Assembly (NCBI RefSeq): GCF_028288225.1
Contig: NZ_JAQBOC010000045.1
Coordinates: 99,800 to 163,799 of the forward strand
Direction of reading: 5' to 3'
DNA from: Mucilaginibacter sp.
GTDB lineage: Bacteria; Bacteroidota; Bacteroidia; Sphingobacteriales; Sphingobacteriaceae
DNA length: 64,000 bases
The notes beneath the pieces were generated by a model that was given only the letters and a program-made list of their open reading frames with translations, searched no databases and had not been told where the DNA came from. The translations under genes were made by a program, and so were the position numbers. This document shows positions 60,431-64,000 of the stretch, in pieces (positions within the stretch are counted from its first letter, which is position 1; every line of letters starts with the position of its first letter).

Positions 60431-62451
60431 ACAGTTTTTTTGAGCGGCGGTACGTTATAGCCGGAATTTTTATTACAATAATTTTTATACTGCTTGCCCG
60501 GCTGTTCTATATCCAGATAATTGACAATAAGTATGCTATTTACGCGAGCAAAAACGTTTTAAGGCAGGTCATAAAATACCCGGCTCGCGGCCCTATTCTT
60601 GACCGCAACGGAAAAGTACTTGTACAAAATGAACCGTTTTATGATATAATGGTAACACCGCGCCAGGTTAAGCCGTTTGATACCGTTGAATTTTGCAGGA
60701 TATTAGGTATTGACAGGGATGAATTTAATAAAAGATGGATCAAGGCCTGGAAATATTCGCCTAACCTGGCATCTGTTTTTGAAAAACAGTTGACTGCAAC
60801 AAAATATGCTTCTGTGTCAGAAAGATTATCGGAGTTTTTTGGTTTTTACTCAACGCCAAGATATTTGCGTATTTATCCCGATTCTGCAGCCGCCCAGTTT
60901 TTGGGTTACATTGGAGAGGTACAGGATAATGATATTAAGCGATCTAACGGATACTATCATCCCGGTGATTTTATTGGCATTACAGGGGTTGAAAAATCGT
61001 ATGAGAGTGTGCTGCGCGGACAGCGTGGTGTCGAAAATCAAATGGTTGACTCACGCGGAAGGCCAAAAGGGAGGTATGCCAACGGCATGTTTGATACTGC
61101 AGCTGTAGCCGGGCAGCGGTTAACCTCATCATTAGATATCACCATACAAAAGCTCGGCGAAAGGCTGATGCAAGATAAAGTAGGCAGCATTGTGGCTATT
61201 GAGCCCTCAACGGGTGAAATACTGGCTTATGTAAGCAGCCCCACTTACGATCCTAACCTTATGGTAGGGCGTGAACGAGGTAATAATGCTGCAAAAATGT
61301 ATGCCGATGTTTACAACCCGTTTTTTATACGGCCGGTACAGGCCAAGTATCCGCCAGGTTCGTCTTTTAAGCCATTAAGCGCACTTATTGCTTTAGAGGA
61401 GGGGATCATCACGCCTCAAACTACTTATTATTGCCCGGGTTATTACCAGGCAGGCAACAGAAGGATAAAGTGTAATAACGGCGAAGCGCACGGTTTAGTA
61501 AATATGACCAGCGCCGTGGCCGAATCATGTAATGGGTATTTTTCAATGGTTTTTCAAAAGATCATCGATCATAACGGCATCAAACAAACAGAAGCAAGCT
61601 ATGCCGACTGGCGTAATAATGTGAAGAAATTTGGCCTGGGAAGCAGGCTTGACCTCGACGTTCCGGGCGAGAGCAGGGGCAACGTACCTACGCCATTATA
61701 TTATGATAATACCTACCGGAAAGGTGGCTGGCGTGCAAGTACTATTATTTCGCTTGCCATTGGGCAGGGAGAGCTATTGGCTACGCCTTTGCAAATGGCT
61801 AACCTGGAGTGCACCATTGCTAATCATGGCTATTACTACAAGCCACATTTAGTAAAGGCTATTGGAGCGCAAAATGTTATAAAGAAAGAATATACCGTAA
61901 GAAATTATGTGGGGATAGATTCGGGGTATTTTGAACCGGTTATAAACGGGATGCAGGCGGTGGTTGAACGGGGTACCGGGATACGATCGAAAATTCCCGG
62001 CATCATCATGTGCGGAAAAACGGGAACCGCGCAAAACCCTGGTGGCGAGGCGCATTCCGTGTTCGTTGCTTTTGCACCGAGGGAAAACCCTAAAATTGCT
62101 ATTGCAGTGGTGGTTGAGAATTCAGGTGAAGGTGCCCACTGGGCAGCCCCGATAGCCAGTTTTATAGTTGAAAAATATTTGAAAGGGAGTATTTCGGCGC
62201 GTGAATCGGGAATAACTGTTGAATATTATGCAAATGCCAACCGCTTACCTGATTCAGCTTTGTATTTTAGTCGTTTCAGGAAGAAGGTTTCACCCGCAGA
62301 TCTGCTTAAAAAACAAAAGCAGGATTCATTAAAAAAGCAGGATTCATTAAACAGGAAGATGAAGGGATTGAAAGGCGCATCCCGTCAAAATAAAAAAGAT
62401 TCGTCAACAAGGTTTTTAGCCATACAGCCAGCAAAGAAAGATGATAAATAA
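60427..62451 (+). CDS. mrdA: Penicillin-binding protein 2 (elongation transpeptidase)
   Basis: Monofunctional class B transpeptidase of the elongasome, anchored in the inner membrane with a periplasmic catalytic domain. The 674-residue protein has a membrane helix (about 10-30), the PBP dimer region, then the transpeptidase motifs SxxK in PPGSSFKPLSAL, SxN in AESCNGYFS and KTG in MCGKTGTAQNPGG. The C-terminal tail is basic and repetitive (KKQKQDSLKKQDSLNRK), which is unusual for the family and may be disordered. Partner RodA follows with an 11-bp overlap. Confidence 0.95.
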   Translation: MNSFFERRYVIAGIFITIIFILLARLFYIQIIDNKYAIYASKNVLRQVIKYPARGPILDRNGKVLVQNEPFYDIMVTPRQVKPFDTVEFCRILGIDRDEFNKRWIKAWKYSPNLASVFEKQLTATKYASVSERLSEFFGFYSTPRYLRIYPDSAAAQFLGYIGEVQDNDIKRSNGYYHPGDFIGITGVEKSYESVLRGQRGVENQMVDSRGRPKGRYANGMFDTAAVAGQRLTSSLDITIQKLGERLMQDKVGSIVAIEPSTGEILAYVSSPTYDPNLMVGRERGNNAAKMYADVYNPFFIRPVQAKYPPGSSFKPLSALIALEEGIITPQTTYYCPGYYQAGNRRIKCNNGEAHGLVNMTSAVAESCNGYFSMVFQKIIDHNGIKQTEASYADWRNNVKKFGLGSRLDLDVPGESRGNVPTPLYYDNTYRKGGWRASTIISLAIGQGELLATPLQMANLECTIANHGYYYKPHLVKAIGAQNVIKKEYTVRNYVGIDSGYFEPVINGMQAVVERGTGIRSKIPGIIMCGKTGTAQNPGGEAHSVFVAFAPRENPKIAIAVVVENSGEGAHWAAPIASFIVEKYLKGSISARESGITVEYYANANRLPDSALYFSRFRKKVSPADLLKKQKQDSLKKQDSLNRKMKGLKGASRQNKKDSSTRFLAIQPAKKDDK

Positions 62452-63706
62452 CCAGCGCAGCTTCTTTTTTAATGTTGATTGGATAACTGTATTCATCTAC
62501 CTGGCGTTATGCACTATTGGCTTGTTTAACATTCATGCCGCTGTGTTTGATGAAAGGCATCCCAGTATAATTGATTTTGAGACCAACTACGGTAAACAGT
62601 TTATGTTTATAATAATATCGCTGGTTGTCGGTATTATTATATTACTGCTCGAGGGCCGGTTTCTTACGGCCCTTGCGCCCGCTTTTTATGTTATAACATT
62701 ACTACTGCTGCTGCTTGTTTTGGTGCATGGCCGCAATGTAGGCGGCAACCAGGCCTGGATCTCGCTGGGCGGCGGATTCAGATTGCAGCCTTCGGAGTTT
62801 GCGAAGTTTACTACTTGTTTAATTTTAGCCAGGTATTTAAGCGGACCTAACATAAGGGTTACCGAGTTCAAATCATTTGGTATAGCATTGGTTATTATTG
62901 GGATCCCTATGTTCCTGATCATGCTGCAGCCTGATATGGGTTCGACGCTGGTTTTTTTATCCCTTGTTTTTGTTTTATACCGCGAAGGGCTTTCGCCGTA
63001 CTTTTTAATTATAGGCGCATTGTTTATAGCCCTGTTTGTTACTGCTATTTTGTACAATCCACTATGGGTAATTACTATTATAGTGTTACTTGTAACCTTG
63101 GTAATATTATTATTCCGCCGAAATAGGCGGGTTGTATACACCATGCTGGCTGGCCTGGCTATTTGTATTGTATTTGTTTTTAGTGTAAAGTTCATTTACA
63201 ACAATGTGCTAAAGCCGCATCAGAAGGTAAGAATAGATATTATATTAGGAATAAAGAGTGATTTACGGGGGAAAGGCTACAACCTTAATCAATCTAAAAT
63301 TGCTATTGGTTCAGGTAAATTGTGGGGTAAGGGCTATTTAAAGGGCACACAAACCAAATATTCATTTGTGCCAGAGCAAAGTACCGATTTTATTTTCTGT
63401 ACGGTAGGCGAGGAGTGGGGCTTTGCCGGCTCATTAACCGTAATTGGTCTGTATTTATTCCTGGTGCTGAGACTTATACTGATAGCCGAACGACAGCGAT
63501 CGCCATTTTCACGGATCTACGGTTATGGCGTAGCTTCAGTTATATTTTTCCATGTAATGATAAACATCGGCATGACTATTGGTCTGGTGCCCGTAATTGG
63601 TATCCCTTTGCCATTTATCAGCTATGGCGGATCATCACTATTAAGCTTTACTATACTGTTGTTTGTCCTCCTTAAATTAGATTCAAACAGGATGGGAATT
63701 GTTTAA
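62441..63706 (+). CDS. rodA: Rod-shape peptidoglycan glycosyltransferase RodA
   Basis: SEDS-family membrane glycosyltransferase that polymerises glycan strands with PBP2. The 421-residue protein has ten predicted helices and the SEDS blocks WISLGGGFRLQPSEFAK, LQPDMGSTLVF, GIPLPFISYGGSSLLS and the conserved Asp/Glu region of the large periplasmic loop (VPEQSTDFIFCTVGEEWGF). It is the last gene of the operon; the next gene is convergent. Confidence 0.96.
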   Translation: MINNQRSFFFNVDWITVFIYLALCTIGLFNIHAAVFDERHPSIIDFETNYGKQFMFIIISLVVGIIILLLEGRFLTALAPAFYVITLLLLLLVLVHGRNVGGNQAWISLGGGFRLQPSEFAKFTTCLILARYLSGPNIRVTEFKSFGIALVIIGIPMFLIMLQPDMGSTLVFLSLVFVLYREGLSPYFLIIGALFIALFVTAILYNPLWVITIIVLLVTLVILLFRRNRRVVYTMLAGLAICIVFVFSVKFIYNNVLKPHQKVRIDIILGIKSDLRGKGYNLNQSKIAIGSGKLWGKGYLKGTQTKYSFVPEQSTDFIFCTVGEEWGFAGSLTVIGLYLFLVLRLILIAERQRSPFSRIYGYGVASVIFFHVMINIGMTIGLVPVIGIPLPFISYGGSSLLSFTILLFVLLKLDSNRMGIV

Positions 63707-63754
63707 ATAGGTTTGCAGTTTGCTGCCGAAAATTTCAGAAGGTGGTAAAAAAAG

Positions 63755-64000
63755 TTAAAGCTTTTCTATTTCTTCAACAGGTAGCTTAGTTGTTTTTGCA
63801 ATAAATTCAATTGCCAACCCTTCTTTTTTAAGTTCGCGGGCAATTTCTCTTGCTTCTTCAAGTTTGCCTTTTTCAATGCCTTTTTCAATGCCTTTTTCAA
63901 GACCTTTTTCAAGACCCTGTTCAAAGCCTTCTTTTATTGCATAGTCCAATACATTTTTATTGTCCCATTTATATTTCATACTGCTATCGTACATGGTTTT
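63755..64000 (-). CDS. C-terminal part of an Rpn / PD-(D/E)XK nuclease-family protein (5' end outside window)
   Basis: The frame is open to the right edge. The visible 80 or so residues include KYKWDNKNVLDYAIKEGFEQ, then a run of 4-residue units GLEK, GLEK, GIEK, GIEK, coded by 12-bp tandem repeats at about 63870-63918, and a helical tail EAREIARELKKEGLAIEF with LPVEEIEKL at the end. This tail pattern is typical of Rpn family recombination-promoting nucleases / PD-(D/E)XK family transposase-like proteins of Bacteroidota. The catalytic part is not in the window, so the call is from the tail alone. Confidence 0.65.
   Translation of the reverse strand, partial: KTMYDSSMKYKWDNKNVLDYAIKEGFEQGLEKGLEKGIEKGIEKGKLEEAREIARELKKEGLAIEFIAKTTKLPVEEIEKL

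Overview
This window comes from a low-to-moderate-GC Bacteroidota chromosome, most likely family Sphingobacteriaceae (Mucilaginibacter/Pedobacter-like). The evidence is: a type IX secretion (gliding-motility) C-terminal domain protein, an outer-membrane beta-barrel receptor with a carboxypeptidase-regulatory plug, a DUF5686 surface protein, a 58-residue Hc1-type histone-like protein, a UbiD-family decarboxylase, lipoproteins, and several promoters with the Bacteroidota -7 element TAnnTTTG. I saw no tRNA, rRNA, CRISPR array or intact insertion sequence. The genus is inferred from protein style, not from a marker gene.

Layout. 1-5.2 kb is the end of a division/cell-wall cluster (murC, ftsQ, ftsA, ftsZ). 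5.5-11.8 kb holds an alpha-oxoamine synthase (sphingolipid or sulfonolipid type), a GH125 mannosidase, the histone-like gene, dapA and a frameshifted chromate transporter. 12-27.4 kb is a mixed block: DUF5686 protein, ligA, small membrane proteins, DUF6263 and DUF885 proteins, a DinB protein, an alpha/beta hydrolase lacking its nucleophile, a GAF histidine kinase and a HipA-like kinase/DUF3037 pair. 27.8-38.4 kb has an outer-membrane receptor, a TSUP/DUF1634 transporter pair, a HEPN/MNT toxin-antitoxin locus with a broken toxin, a UbiD-like enzyme, a T9SS cargo protein, a lipoprotein and a Nudix hydrolase. 38.7-54.5 kb has PBP4 (dacB), an amino-acid permease, a K+-dependent membrane pyrophosphatase, an ABC-2 exporter, carA, a compact two-gene ABC system, panB, an RluA-family pseudouridine synthase and two dehydrogenases. 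54.6-63.7 kb has a lipoprotein, purN, purH and the rod-shape operon mreB-mreC-mreD-mrdA-rodA. The right edge cuts an Rpn/PD-(D/E)XK-type gene.

Both ends therefore carry peptidoglycan and cell-shape machinery: murC/ftsQAZ for division on the left, mreBCD/PBP2/RodA for elongation on the right. Between them are housekeeping genes mixed with transport, defence-like and surface genes.

The most unusual feature is in the intergenic DNA. At about a dozen places a short word (for example CCGAAATC, GAGATATGA, CTCTAATC, TCCATAGACCATGG, ATTACACGAA) is reiterated in both orientations, often as long perfect hairpins, and often between co-directional genes. Different loci use different words. Separate MITE-like elements with terminal inverted repeats also occur, one with a clean 10-bp target-site duplication. 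Three genes show recent decay: chrA (1-nt loss in a homopolymer), hepT (1-nt loss) and a lipoprotein whose start codon reads ACG.
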